Assembly: GCF_034274695.1 (NCBI RefSeq)
Contig: NZ_CP128362.1
Location: 2,108,001 to 2,172,000 of the forward strand
Reading direction: 5' to 3'
DNA: 64,000 bases
Source of the DNA: Chitinophaga sp. LS1
Lineage (GTDB): Bacteria; Bacteroidota; Bacteroidia; Chitinophagales; Chitinophagaceae
Of this stretch, positions 25,498 to 34,335 are shown piece by piece. Each line of letters starts with the position of its first letter. The stretch's first letter is position 1. A program made the translations under genes and the position numbers. Under the pieces are notes generated by a model that did not search any database, was not told the DNA's origin, and worked only from the letters and a program-made list of their open reading frames with translations.

Positions 25498-25737
25498 ATG
25501 CGCTCATTCATTACGTTTATGGTTTGTACCGGGTTTATAATCTGGGCCCACTCATGTGATAAGAGAATAGTAGGTGTGAAGATTTATGGTCATGGGCCAG
25601 ATTCGAATCCAGGTCAGGATGGTTTTGCTCAGAAAGAATCACGTTCACCTTTACCAGTCTTTTTTGCAAATGCCGCTAACAGGCATTATGCTGACTCTAT
25701 TCTGTTGCTAAAAAAGGATCTCTTCATATTGAGATAG
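25498..25737 (+). CDS. Small lipoprotein of unknown function (79 aa)
   Basis: A 79-residue protein. The first 20 residues form a signal peptide with a lipobox ending WAHSC. The mature part (about 60 residues) has no recognised domain: polar with several Pro, Gly and Asn, and a short hydrophobic end (ADSILLLKKDLFILR). It follows the beta-barrel gene by 26 bases on the same strand and is likely co-transcribed with the sigma module. No homology was recognised. The intact signal peptide and lipobox support coding. Confidence 0.6.
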   Translation: MRSFITFMVCTGFIIWAHSCDKRIVGVKIYGHGPDSNPGQDGFAQKESRSPLPVFFANAANRHYADSILLLKKDLFILR

Positions 25738-25795
25738 GGGCAGGGAGGCCCCCCGTCCGTTGCTCACCTTTATACTCCTTTTAACAATTTTCCCC

Positions 25796-25827
25796 TTGTA
25801 GGAAGTTGAACATTACCGTTATATTTG
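25796..25827 (+). promoter_or_regulatory. Promoter of the M16 peptidase gene
   Basis: TTG (25796-25798), 21 bases, TATATTTG (25820-25827). Transcription would start near 25834 and leave a leader of about 16 bases. Confidence 0.7.
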
Positions 25828-25849
25828 GTTTTTATTCAAAAACCAACAA

Positions 25850-28795
25850 ATGAACCTCGTTAAAAAAACAATTTTTTTAATGCTGCTAGCCAGTTGCATT
25901 ATTCAACTGTCTATTGCCCAGCAGAAGTACGAATGGAAGGAGGCCAAATCTGGCGGGTATACCTATAAGTATATCACCAATGACCCCATGCAGGCCCGAT
26001 TCTATACCTTGAAAAATGGTCTGACTGTAATTCTGAGCGTCAACAAAAAAGATCCTCGTATTCAGACCCTTATCGGCACAAGAGCAGGTAGTAACAATGA
26101 CCCACATGATCACACTGGTCTTGCTCACTACCTGGAACACCTTCTTTTTAAAGGCACAGAGCAATATGGATCTCTGGACTGGGCTAAGGAAAAACCTTAC
26201 CTGGACAAGATAGAAGGTCTGTATGATACCTACAATCATACAACCGATGCTATTGCCCGCAAAACTATCTACCATCAGATAGACAGCGTATCAGGTCTGG
26301 CCGCTAAATATGCCATTGCCAACGAGTACGATAAAATGATGACCGGTATGGGTGCACAGGGTACAAACGCGCATACCTGGGTTGAAGAGACCATTTATGA
26401 GGAAGACATTCCTTCCAATGCCATCGACAAATATCTTGCTGTACAATCAGAACGCTTTAAAGATCCTGTATTCCGTCTCTTCCACACAGAACTGGAAGCT
26501 GTATATGAAGAAAAGAACAGAGGTCTGGACAATGATAGCCGTAAGTCTTATGAGCTGATGCTGTCTTCTCTGTTCCCTACCCATAACTATGGTCAGCAGA
26601 GCACCATCGGTACGGTGGAGCACCTGAAAAATCCTTCTCTGAAAGCGATCCGTCAGTTCTACAACACTTACTACGTGCCGAACAATATGGCCATCGTAAT
26701 GGCGGGGGACTTCAATCCTGATTATGTGATCAAGAAGATTGATGAAGACTTCGCTTACATGAAGTCTAAACCAGTTCCAGAATACAAAGCTCCTGTAGAA
26801 GCGCCTATAAAAGCGCCGATCGTGAAAGAAGTAGTAGGTCCTGATGCTGAAAATGTAATGATTGCATATCGTATGCCTGGTGCATTGGATACCAAATCCT
26901 CTGTACTGCTGGGTGTAATTTCTGAAATCATGAACAATGGTAAAGCGGGTCTGCTGGATCTGAATGTGAATAAGGCACAGAAAGTACTGAGCTCCAGTGC
27001 TGGTGTAATGGGCTGGAAGGATTATGCTGTGTTCCAACTGAGTGGTAAACCTAAGCAGGGTCAAACCCTTGATCAGGTAAAAGATCTGTTATTGGGTCAG
27101 CTGGAAATTCTGAAAAAAGGTCAGTTCGACGAAACCCTGGTAAAGGCGATTGTGAACAATGCCAAGCTGTCTGAATTACAGGGGCTGGAAAACAATAACA
27201 ACCGTGCTAGTTCCCTGATGGATGGTTTTATCAAGCACAGGGGCCAGAACTGGCTGGCTGATGTAACCTATGTGGATAACATGGGTAAGGTAACCAAGCA
27301 GCAGATCGTTGATTTCGCCAATAAATATTTTAATGATAACTACGTACTGTTGTACAAGCGTAAAGGGGAAGACAAGAATATTGAAAAGGTAGAAAAGCCA
27401 ACGATCACGCCTGTTGCAATTAACCGCAATGATCAATCTGCTTTCCTGAAAAAAGTAGATGCCATCCCGGCTACACCAGTACAACCACAGTGGCTGGATT
27501 TCGACAAGGATATTCAGAAAGGTAAAGCTGGTCAGGCAGACGTACTGTATGTACAGAACAAAGACAATGGTCTGTTCCGTCTGTACTATCGTTTTGACAT
27601 GGGTAGCTGGAACAATAAACTGTTGTCACTGGCTACACAATACCTGCAATTCCTGAGTACTGATAAATATACTTCTGAGCAGATCAGCAGGGAGTTCTAT
27701 AACATCGCATGTAGCTTCACCGTAACTTCAGGCAATGAAAACTCTGTGATTGCTATCTCTGGCTTACAGGAGAATTTCGATAAGGCTGTTGCCCTGTTTG
27801 AGCATCTGTTAACACATTGCCAGGTGAATGAAGATGCACTTGCTGCACTGAAAGGTCGTATTGGTAAATCACGTACGGATAGCAAACTGAATAAAGGCAA
27901 TATCTTGAAAGGCCTGGCTAACTATGCAATGTATGGTGCCAAAAATCCTTTCAACAATGCGCTGAGTCAGGCTGACCTGGATGGTGTAACCGCCAGCCAG
28001 TTGACAGACATGTTGCACTCTATGGGTAACTTCAAGCACACAGTTATCTATTATGGTCCTCAGTCCATGAATGAAATGATTGCTGCTGTACAGAAAGAGC
28101 ACGTGATTCCTGCTTCGTGGAAGGAAATACCTCCTCAACAGAAATTTGATAAAATAGATCAGACTAAAAACCAGGTGCTGTTTGTAAACTATGATATGGT
28201 ACAGACAGAAGTAAACTGGGTAAGGAATGATGAAGTATATAGTCCTGACAAAACAGCGCTGGTAAGCATGTTCAATGGATACTTTGGTGGAGGTATGGGA
28301 TCTATCGTATTCCAGACTATCCGTGAATCCAAGGCGCTGGCTTATTCTACTTATGCTTTCTATTCTACACCTGATAAGAAAGGCGCACGCTATTCTACCG
28401 TTGCTTACGTAGGTAGTCAGGCAGACAAGATGAATGATGCGATCAACGGCATGAATGAATTGCTGAATGATATTCCTCGTTCTGACAAGCTGTTTGAAAC
28501 TGCAAGACAGAGCCTGAAACAGGATATTGAAACTGAAAGAATCACACAGGATGGTATCATCTTCACTTACCTGGCTGACCAGAAACTGGGTCTGCAGGAA
28601 GACAACCGTAAGAAGGTATACGAAAAGATCGATAAGATCACCTTTGATGATGTGAAAAAATTCCATGACGATGAGCTGGCAAATAAGCCATATACTTATT
28701 GCGTGGTAGCATCAGACAAACGTGTGAACCTGGACGATCTGAAGAAGTTTGGTGATGTGAAAGTATTGACGCTGGAAGAAGTATTCGGTTACTAA
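25850..28795 (+). CDS. M16 family zinc peptidase
   Basis: A 981-residue protein. A signal peptide ends at about residue 23 (LSIAQ). The first peptidase domain has the inverted zinc motif HYLEH (about residues 89-93) with the downstream Glu in the segment AVYEEKNR, the pattern of pitrilysin-type M16 enzymes. A second M16-like domain without zinc ligands follows (from about residue 540 to the end). M16 enzymes form a clam-like cavity and cut short peptides; this one should work in the periplasm. The start at ATG 25850 follows a near-perfect promoter by 22 bases. A strong terminator follows the gene, so it is transcribed alone. Confidence 0.93.
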   Translation: MNLVKKTIFLMLLASCIIQLSIAQQKYEWKEAKSGGYTYKYITNDPMQARFYTLKNGLTVILSVNKKDPRIQTLIGTRAGSNNDPHDHTGLAHYLEHLLFKGTEQYGSLDWAKEKPYLDKIEGLYDTYNHTTDAIARKTIYHQIDSVSGLAAKYAIANEYDKMMTGMGAQGTNAHTWVEETIYEEDIPSNAIDKYLAVQSERFKDPVFRLFHTELEAVYEEKNRGLDNDSRKSYELMLSSLFPTHNYGQQSTIGTVEHLKNPSLKAIRQFYNTYYVPNNMAIVMAGDFNPDYVIKKIDEDFAYMKSKPVPEYKAPVEAPIKAPIVKEVVGPDAENVMIAYRMPGALDTKSSVLLGVISEIMNNGKAGLLDLNVNKAQKVLSSSAGVMGWKDYAVFQLSGKPKQGQTLDQVKDLLLGQLEILKKGQFDETLVKAIVNNAKLSELQGLENNNNRASSLMDGFIKHRGQNWLADVTYVDNMGKVTKQQIVDFANKYFNDNYVLLYKRKGEDKNIEKVEKPTITPVAINRNDQSAFLKKVDAIPATPVQPQWLDFDKDIQKGKAGQADVLYVQNKDNGLFRLYYRFDMGSWNNKLLSLATQYLQFLSTDKYTSEQISREFYNIACSFTVTSGNENSVIAISGLQENFDKAVALFEHLLTHCQVNEDALAALKGRIGKSRTDSKLNKGNILKGLANYAMYGAKNPFNNALSQADLDGVTASQLTDMLHSMGNFKHTVIYYGPQSMNEMIAAVQKEHVIPASWKEIPPQQKFDKIDQTKNQVLFVNYDMVQTEVNWVRNDEVYSPDKTALVSMFNGYFGGGMGSIVFQTIRESKALAYSTYAFYSTPDKKGARYSTVAYVGSQADKMNDAINGMNELLNDIPRSDKLFETARQSLKQDIETERITQDGIIFTYLADQKLGLQEDNRKKVYEKIDKITFDDVKKFHDDELANKPYTYCVVASDKRVNLDDLKKFGDVKVLTLEEVFGY

Positions 28796-28813
28796 TTCCT
28801 CCAAAAAATATCA

Positions 28814-28850
28814 GCCCTCCGGTGCCTTGTGTGGTGCCGGAGGGTTTTTT
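28814..28850 (+). terminator. Terminator of the M16 peptidase gene
   Basis: CCCTCCGG (28814-28821) pairs with CCGGAGGG (28837-28844), with additional pairing inside, then six T. A classic strong terminator. Confidence 0.88.
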
Positions 28851-28938
28851 ATTTACCTTTGCGACGTCAATTTTTTTAACCCGTTGCAATAAAGAGTTGA
28901 CGCTCAACGTTAAGTAACCAGCTAAATACCCTGTGAAA

Positions 28939-29526
28939 ATGAATCGCTATTGCCTGTTACTATTATTGATATTACTGTATGTGCCAGTATCAGGATTTAA
29001 AACCACAATTACTACTAACATTAATAATGACAGTTATCTTTATTCAGTGAAAGTGAATCCGGGGAATATAGACCCTGACAAGATCTTTCTGCTGATAGAC
29101 AAAAGCGACTATAGGCTTTACTTATATGAGGATGTGACACTTCGAAAAATCTACAAGGTAGTATTTGGTAATAATGATCAGTCTGATAAGTGCAAAGAAG
29201 GTGACCGGTTGACGCCGGAAGGAACTTTCCATATTCAGAGCAAAAGGCCCGATAAGTTATGGAACCGGTTTATGCTGCTGGACTATCCGAATGAAGCGTC
29301 TCTGGAGCGTTTTCATCGTTTGCAAACTGAAGGATATCTGCCTTCGGTGGCAACACCGGGTGGTGGTATTGGCATTCATGGTGTAGAGTGGAATTCCGGC
29401 ATTCGTGACAACTATGTAGAACAACGCATTAACTGGACGCTGGGTTGCATTAGTATGAAGAATAGTGATGTGAGTGAGTTGTACGAAGTGATCAAAGTAG
29501 GTACACCGGTAGTGATTAGAAAATAA
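28939..29526 (+). CDS. L,D-transpeptidase (YkuD domain)
   Basis: A 195-residue protein from ATG 28939 (an in-frame GTG lies two codons earlier). It has a signal peptide ending near SGF and a YkuD domain: IFLLIDKSDYRLYLYED near the start, then TPEGTFHI, GIHGVEWN and the active-site segment TLGCISMKNSDV, with His and Cys of the catalytic site in place. YkuD enzymes form 3-3 cross-links in peptidoglycan or attach proteins to it, in the periplasm. A YkuD member of another subgroup is encoded at 56609-58264. A terminator about 165 bases later ends the unit, with a possible small RNA in between. Confidence 0.92.
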   Translation: MNRYCLLLLLILLYVPVSGFKTTITTNINNDSYLYSVKVNPGNIDPDKIFLLIDKSDYRLYLYEDVTLRKIYKVVFGNNDQSDKCKEGDRLTPEGTFHIQSKRPDKLWNRFMLLDYPNEASLERFHRLQTEGYLPSVATPGGGIGIHGVEWNSGIRDNYVEQRINWTLGCISMKNSDVSELYEVIKVGTPVVIRK

Positions 29527-29689
29527 GAGCTGCATGTTAGATTGCAGTAAGAGATATTAAATTTGTATTGCTGTACAGCATAATTATTAGAAGATCTTAC
29601 AAGCTTTAGGTTAGCATCGTAGTGACATCAGCAACGTTCTGTGGCTGGTGGCATGAATTAACATAAAGACGGGTATTGGTCTTGTGAAG

Positions 29690-29726
29690 GCATGCTTCAT
29701 TCGGGTGAAGCATGCTTTTTTATTTT
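29690..29726. terminator. Terminator shared by a candidate small RNA and the hydrolase gene
   Basis: GCATGCTTCA (29690-29699) pairs with TGAAGCATGC (29706-29715), followed by six T and TATTTT on the plus strand. The hydrolase gene on the minus strand ends just before it (stop 29720). Confidence 0.85.
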
Positions 29727-30655
29727 GTGGTCAGGAAAGTAGTGATTGCATTTTTCCATTTAGGTCCTTCATGTCTGCAAAAAGATTGATGACCAGATCC
29801 GGTAAATACGACCAGTTGTTTTTGTGAACTGCCCAGGTGTTTGAAAACGGAATTCGTTTCCTGCCTGGTCACCCTGATATCATGCTCACCCCAGCAAAGT
29901 AATACGGGCATTTTCAACTTTTCTCCCTCTCTTGCAGGTTGATATCCCAGTCCCCAAAATCCCTGTTCTAAGCCGCCCCAAATTGCCAGCAATTGGGAGA
30001 GTGGTGTCTCTGGTAAATTCACTGCGCGCATACGACTCTTCACAGCATCAGTAAGGGTTGCGAAGGGGCATTCCAGGATCAGCTTTTGGGGTTGCAGGTG
30101 ATAAGTGGGTACAGCTCTCATAATGGCTGCGGCTCCCATACTTGCTCCCCATAGGATGATCGGTTTGTCATTCTGTTTGCTGATATAATCATAAGCGGCT
30201 TTTACATCATATGCTTCTTTGTAACCTATAGAGCAGGTATTGCCTTCGCTATCACCATGACCTCTGAAGTCAGTGAGGAAAGTACTATATCCTAAATGGC
30301 GAAACCATGCTGCTTCTGAAAGGCAGGGGCCTTTGTTGCCACCGTAACCATGAAATAATAATACCGTGCCTTTGGAGTTGGGTACAGGTATATACCAGCA
30401 GGAGAGGTGCAGGCCATTGGATGTAGGCAGACTGACAGGAATGTAAGCTGTATCAGGGTGAGTGGTAGCAACGGTTTTAGACATGCGTACACCGAAGAAG
30501 ATGATCTTTAGTTTTCCGAGAGCATTCATCTGCTCTGGCTTACGGTTGTCTGATGTACCAGGTGCATAGAAATGAGTGAATTTATAAGCATGAAAGGCAG
30601 CTACAATATTGAGCGTGATGAAGAGAATAATCAGGGTACGTTTAAGCAGCTTCAT
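29720..30655 (-). CDS. Alpha/beta hydrolase
   Basis: A 311-residue protein from ATG 30655. An N-terminal hydrophobic segment (LIILFITLNIVAAF) anchors or exports it. The catalytic triad residues are visible: nucleophile elbow GASMGAA (Ser), GEHDIRV (Asp) and the His in GSGHQSF. LLFHGYGGN and DFRGHGDSEG match the oxyanion-hole region of serine hydrolases. The family covers esterases and lipases with broad substrates. The gene is convergent with the YkuD transpeptidase gene and separated from acs by a strong terminator, so it is probably transcribed alone. Substrate is unknown. Confidence 0.86.
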   Translation of the reverse strand: MKLLKRTLIILFITLNIVAAFHAYKFTHFYAPGTSDNRKPEQMNALGKLKIIFFGVRMSKTVATTHPDTAYIPVSLPTSNGLHLSCWYIPVPNSKGTVLLFHGYGGNKGPCLSEAAWFRHLGYSTFLTDFRGHGDSEGNTCSIGYKEAYDVKAAYDYISKQNDKPIILWGASMGAAAIMRAVPTYHLQPQKLILECPFATLTDAVKSRMRAVNLPETPLSQLLAIWGGLEQGFWGLGYQPAREGEKLKMPVLLCWGEHDIRVTRQETNSVFKHLGSSQKQLVVFTGSGHQSFCRHEGPKWKNAITTFLTTK

Positions 30656-30686
30656 GGGGAACAAGGTATAGGAATTTTCTTTTTAA

Positions 30687-30719
30687 AACAATGCTTCTGC
30701 CACTGGCAGAAGCATTGTT
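30687..30719 (-). terminator. Terminator of acs
   Basis: A perfect 15-base stem (30687-30701 AACAATGCTTCTGCC with 30705-30719) with a three-base loop, just past the acs stop. On the minus strand the run TTTTAAAA follows. Confidence 0.85.
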
Positions 30720-30727
30720 GGGTTGTA

Positions 30728-32641
30728 TTATTGCTTTCCTCTTTTGATCTCATCGACTACGTTCGGATCCAGCAGGGTAGAGGTATCGCCCAGGTTCTCC
30801 ATTTCACCTTCAGCGATTTTGCGGAGAATACGACGCATGATTTTTCCTGATCTGGTTTTAGGCAATCCGCTTACAAACTGGATCTTATCTGGTTTGGCAA
30901 TAGGGCCAATGATGCGGGATACAGTTTGCAGGATGTCTTTCTTTGTCAGTTCAGGATCATGCACCATTTTTTCTGCAATGACGAAGGCATAGATACCTTG
31001 TCCTTTGATATCGTGCGGATATCCTACCACTGCGCTTTCTACTACGCCTGCGTGCATGTTGATCGCATTTTCAACTTCGGCGGTACCTATACGGTGTCCG
31101 CTTACATTCAATACATCGTCCACACGGCCGGTGATGCGGTAGTAGCCATCTTCATCGCGGAGACAACCATCGCCGGTGAAGTAGAGGTTGTCGTAGGTAG
31201 CGAAGTAAGTGGTACGGCAGCGTTCATGATCACCGTAAGTAGTACGGAGCATGCCTGGCCATGGGAATTTTATACAGAGGTTACCATTCACATTGTTGCC
31301 GGTGATTTCCTGGCCTCGTTCATCAACGAGGATAGGTTGAACGCCTGGCAGTGGGAGTGTGGCGTAACCGGGTTTTTCTGCTGTGATGCCTGCGATTGGC
31401 GTGATCATAATACCACCGGTTTCAGTCTGCCACCAGGTATCTACTATTGGACAACGTCCTTTACCTATATTGTCTTTGAACCAATGCCATGCTTCTTCAT
31501 TGATGGGTTCACCTACACTGCCCAGTTTTTTCAGGGAGCTCAGGTCTTTGTGGTTCACTGGTCCCAGGCCATAGCCCATGAGGCTGCGGATGGCAGTAGG
31601 CGCGGTGTAAAGGGTATTGACACGGAATTTGTCGGTGATAGACCACAGGCGGCCTGCATCAGGCCATGTAGGCACTCCTTCGAACATAACGGTGGTCGCG
31701 CCTGCGCTGAGCGGACCATAGATGATATAGCTATGGCCAGTGATCCAGCCTACGTCTGCAGTACAGAAGTATACTTCACCTGGCTGGTACTGGAATGTAT
31801 TAACGAATGTGTAGTTGGCGTAAACCATATAGCCGGCGGTGGTATGCACGACACCTTTTGGCTTGCCGGTAGAGCCGGAAGTATAGAGAATGAAGAGCAT
31901 GTCTTCTGCATCCATTTCTTCGGCAGGGCAGGGAGGGTTGCCCATGGTTTCTACCTGTTTGATTTCATCTTCCCACCAGAGGTCGCGGCCTTTGATCATA
32001 CTTACAGGCGTACGGGTGCGGGTACATACGATTACTTTCCTGACGGAGGGGCAGGCGATGAGAGCATCGTCGATTACAGATTTCAGGGGAATATCTTTAT
32101 TACCACGGAAGGCGCCATCGCATGTAATAACGAGGCTGGCCTGGGCATCCTGAATTCTATCGGCGATAGATTGTGCGCTGAATCCACCAAATACCACGGA
32201 GTGAATAGCACCGATACGGGCGCATGCCAATACGGCAATAGCCAGTTCCGGAATCATACCCATGTAGATGCAGACACGATCACCTTTCTTAACACCATTA
32301 TTTTTCAGAACGTTTGCGAACTGGCAAACTTTGTTATACAGGTCTCTGTAAGTAATAACGCGGTGACGTTCTTCCGGATCATTCGGTTCCCAAATGATGG
32401 CGGGTTTGTTGCCTAATGTGCCAAGGTGGCGGTCGATGCAATTTTCAGTGATATTGAGTTTGCCACCGACGAACCATTTTACATCTGGCTCTTTGAAGTT
32501 CCATTCCAGGACTTTATCCCATTTGCGGCGCCAATAAAAATGATCAGCTACATTCGCCCAAAATCCCTCGGGGTCTATGATGCTCTGCTGATACTGCTGT
32601 TGATACTCTTCTAAGCTTCTAATCTGGTAAGGATAAGCCAT
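30728..32641 (-). CDS. acs: Acetyl-CoA synthetase
   Basis: A 637-residue adenylate-forming enzyme, close to the usual length of about 650. Motifs: ADVGWITGHSYIIYGPL, the phosphate-binding loop ILYTSGSTGKPKGVVHT, DTWWQTETGG (TWWQTETGG is characteristic of acetyl-CoA synthetases) and the C-terminal PKTRSGKIMRR, with the Lys that is acetylated in related enzymes. It makes acetyl-CoA from acetate, ATP and CoA in two steps. It is transcribed alone, with a terminator on one side. The upstream region (32642-32869) shows only a one-mismatch -7 box. The start at ATG 32641 fits the conserved N-terminus (YPYQIRSLEEY). Confidence 0.96.
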   Translation of the reverse strand: MAYPYQIRSLEEYQQQYQQSIIDPEGFWANVADHFYWRRKWDKVLEWNFKEPDVKWFVGGKLNITENCIDRHLGTLGNKPAIIWEPNDPEERHRVITYRDLYNKVCQFANVLKNNGVKKGDRVCIYMGMIPELAIAVLACARIGAIHSVVFGGFSAQSIADRIQDAQASLVITCDGAFRGNKDIPLKSVIDDALIACPSVRKVIVCTRTRTPVSMIKGRDLWWEDEIKQVETMGNPPCPAEEMDAEDMLFILYTSGSTGKPKGVVHTTAGYMVYANYTFVNTFQYQPGEVYFCTADVGWITGHSYIIYGPLSAGATTVMFEGVPTWPDAGRLWSITDKFRVNTLYTAPTAIRSLMGYGLGPVNHKDLSSLKKLGSVGEPINEEAWHWFKDNIGKGRCPIVDTWWQTETGGIMITPIAGITAEKPGYATLPLPGVQPILVDERGQEITGNNVNGNLCIKFPWPGMLRTTYGDHERCRTTYFATYDNLYFTGDGCLRDEDGYYRITGRVDDVLNVSGHRIGTAEVENAINMHAGVVESAVVGYPHDIKGQGIYAFVIAEKMVHDPELTKKDILQTVSRIIGPIAKPDKIQFVSGLPKTRSGKIMRRILRKIAEGEMENLGDTSTLLDPNVVDEIKRGKQ

Positions 32642-32869
32642 GGCTGCAATCAGTTTTTGTGTTGGTCAATAAGTAATAACGTGCGCGTAATATGTGCAGC
32701 TTAAATTTAATGAAATTGGGGAATACGGTGGTAGTGATTAATCGTTTATAAGCAAATATTAACGTAAAAAAAGGGGAATAACTGATATGCCTTTCACTAC
32801 GACCTTTTGGTGGAGGTAGTGAATACCCTCCGGACAGGAGGCTAAAACTACAGGTAAAAGAAGGAGCAA

Positions 32870-33163
32870 TTAGTGCTTTCCATTCTTTTTGCGATACTTG
32901 TCGCAGTAATCCCAGAATTCCTTGTACACTTCGTCTGATACTGAAATGATCTTTTCCTTTTCTGCATTACTGAGTAAAGGGTTGACCTGTTCTTTCTCTC
33001 CATTGACCGTTTTGGTGGACGGGCGCATTTTGCGATAGAAGGTTGGAACGCTCCAGTTACATTCGATGCAAACGCGTTCGCGGAATGTAAGTGGCAAGTT
33101 GATCATTTTGGTGTGCAAGTCCTGCATGAGGTTGACTGCTTCAGTGCCTTTTGATTTTGACAT
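32870..33163 (-). CDS. Small protein of unknown function (97 aa), possible DNA-binding
   Basis: A 97-residue protein not recognised as a family. It opens MSKSKGTEAVNLMQDLHTK and contains the stretch FRERVCIECNWSVPTFYRKM, which could be a helix-turn-helix (a tight turn with W-S-V-P before the second helix), followed by a polar helix and a Tyr- and Lys-rich end. Two Cys, at residues 31 and 34 of the stretch RVCIEC, are close together. The gene is read away from the double-HTH gene at 33536 across an AT-rich divergent region with five TTATAAAT sites, so the two are probably regulated jointly. No signal peptide or membrane segment is visible. Confidence 0.6.
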   Translation of the reverse strand: MSKSKGTEAVNLMQDLHTKMINLPLTFRERVCIECNWSVPTFYRKMRPSTKTVNGEKEQVNPLLSNAEKEKIISVSDEVYKEFWDYCDKYRKKNGKH

Positions 33164-33254
33164 TTTGTTTTGGTTTTATACCTTGGGACAATTGGTTGCA
33201 ACTTGTTGATAGTGATGTTATTAGTATAAAAGCCATGCACGTGTTAACAAATGT

Positions 33255-33345
33255 ATTTATAAAATTATAAATGACGTAAAATATGCACATAAATTTTATA
33301 AATTATTAAAAGACTTGTTATTATAAATTTATATAGCTTATAAAT
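33255..33345. repeat. Five TTATAAAT sites in a divergent promoter region
   Basis: TTATAAAT occurs at 33265-33272, 33296-33303, 33321-33328 and 33338-33345 and its reverse complement ATTTATAA at 33255-33262. The intervals between starts are 10, 31, 25 and 17 bases. The stretch 33164-33535 is AT-rich and has no gene of its own; it separates the gene at 32870 from the double-HTH gene at 33536. The sites could be an operator set or simply part of AT-rich promoter DNA. Confidence 0.7.
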
Positions 33346-33535
33346 GTCAACATTTTACCTCGAATTTGATGGAAGACTGCTTGATTTAGAACGGAGTTTG
33401 TCACTTTATTCCCCTAATTATGACGTAACTATATTGTCTATATGAAAGACCAATTAGGAAAATGAAATGGAAATTATTATTATATTGTATGAATTGCACA
33501 TAAAAGCGATAAACAGTTAGTAAAATCAAGCATAC

Positions 33536-34159
33536 ATGTCCAGGTTAATCCATATGGGCCAGCGCCTGAAGCAAATCTTAAAACAGAAAAAGGTTAAGAT
33601 TGTTGACTTTGCTGATATGGCCGGTTTCACGAACCAAATAGCCCATTACCATTTACGAAAAAGCGATATGAAGCGAAGTACATTAGAGAAGTTCTGTGAG
33701 ATCATCAGTATCTCGCCGGAAGAATTCTATGAATGGAACAGCGTTTCTGTCATTAACGGCGAAAAGCCTCCTGCTTCCTCAGTATTACATCATGGTCACA
33801 GATTGATGGAACTTATCAGCGAACGGGGATTGAATAAAACCAGGTTAGCCAAGCGGCTGGGAATGTCGAGGCGAACCATGTACAATCTCTTTGATAAAGA
33901 ATTATTCGGAAGTGAAGAACTGGACAAGGTATCCAGGGCACTTGAAATTAGTTCTACCGGTTTCCTTCATCCGGGCTCATTGGATGATACACGGATTGCT
34001 GATAATGATGAGATGCTCGCTTTAAGAGAAAAATATTACAAGTTGCTGGAAGAGCACAATTTATTATTGAAAACCCATTCTTCAACCAAAGAAGCACTCG
34101 AACAGCTCAAGAAAGAAAATTTACAATTACGTAAACAAGCCCGGTCCAAAAAGGGCTAA
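33536..34159 (+). CDS. Double helix-turn-helix protein with C-terminal coiled coil
   Basis: A 207-residue protein. Residues 7-60 (GQRLKQILKQKKVKIVDFADMAGF ... STLEKFCEIISISPEEFYEW) and 86-138 (GHRLMELISERGLNKTRLAKRLGMSRRTMYNLFD ... LDKVSRALEI) each look like an XRE-type helix-turn-helix domain. They share the order of helices but little sequence, so they may be an old duplication. Residues about 155-203 are rich in Glu, Lys and Leu in heptads and should form a coiled coil, probably for dimer formation. It is likely a DNA-binding regulator of this locus. It lies directly right of the TTATAAAT cluster and left of the transposase-like gene. Confidence 0.8.
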   Translation: MSRLIHMGQRLKQILKQKKVKIVDFADMAGFTNQIAHYHLRKSDMKRSTLEKFCEIISISPEEFYEWNSVSVINGEKPPASSVLHHGHRLMELISERGLNKTRLAKRLGMSRRTMYNLFDKELFGSEELDKVSRALEISSTGFLHPGSLDDTRIADNDEMLALREKYYKLLEEHNLLLKTHSSTKEALEQLKKENLQLRKQARSKKG

Positions 34160-34335
34160 AATGAACCAGTGTTTATCAACCTATCAGAAGACCTATTTTG
34201 AAAAGCCTATTCTGTATTAAATAGAGAACCATTTTCTTAATTCCATCATCGAGCGTATTTTATTGTACTATTATTTTGCGATAAATTACATTTTGCTAAT
34301 CCCGATTTCAGGATTTTAAAATAAATGTCACTGAT

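Noticed and set aside
30926..32416. 496-codon plus-strand frame opposite acs
   Set aside because: Antisense shadow of the well-conserved acs gene; its residue composition (many Cys, His and Trp) is typical of shadow frames.
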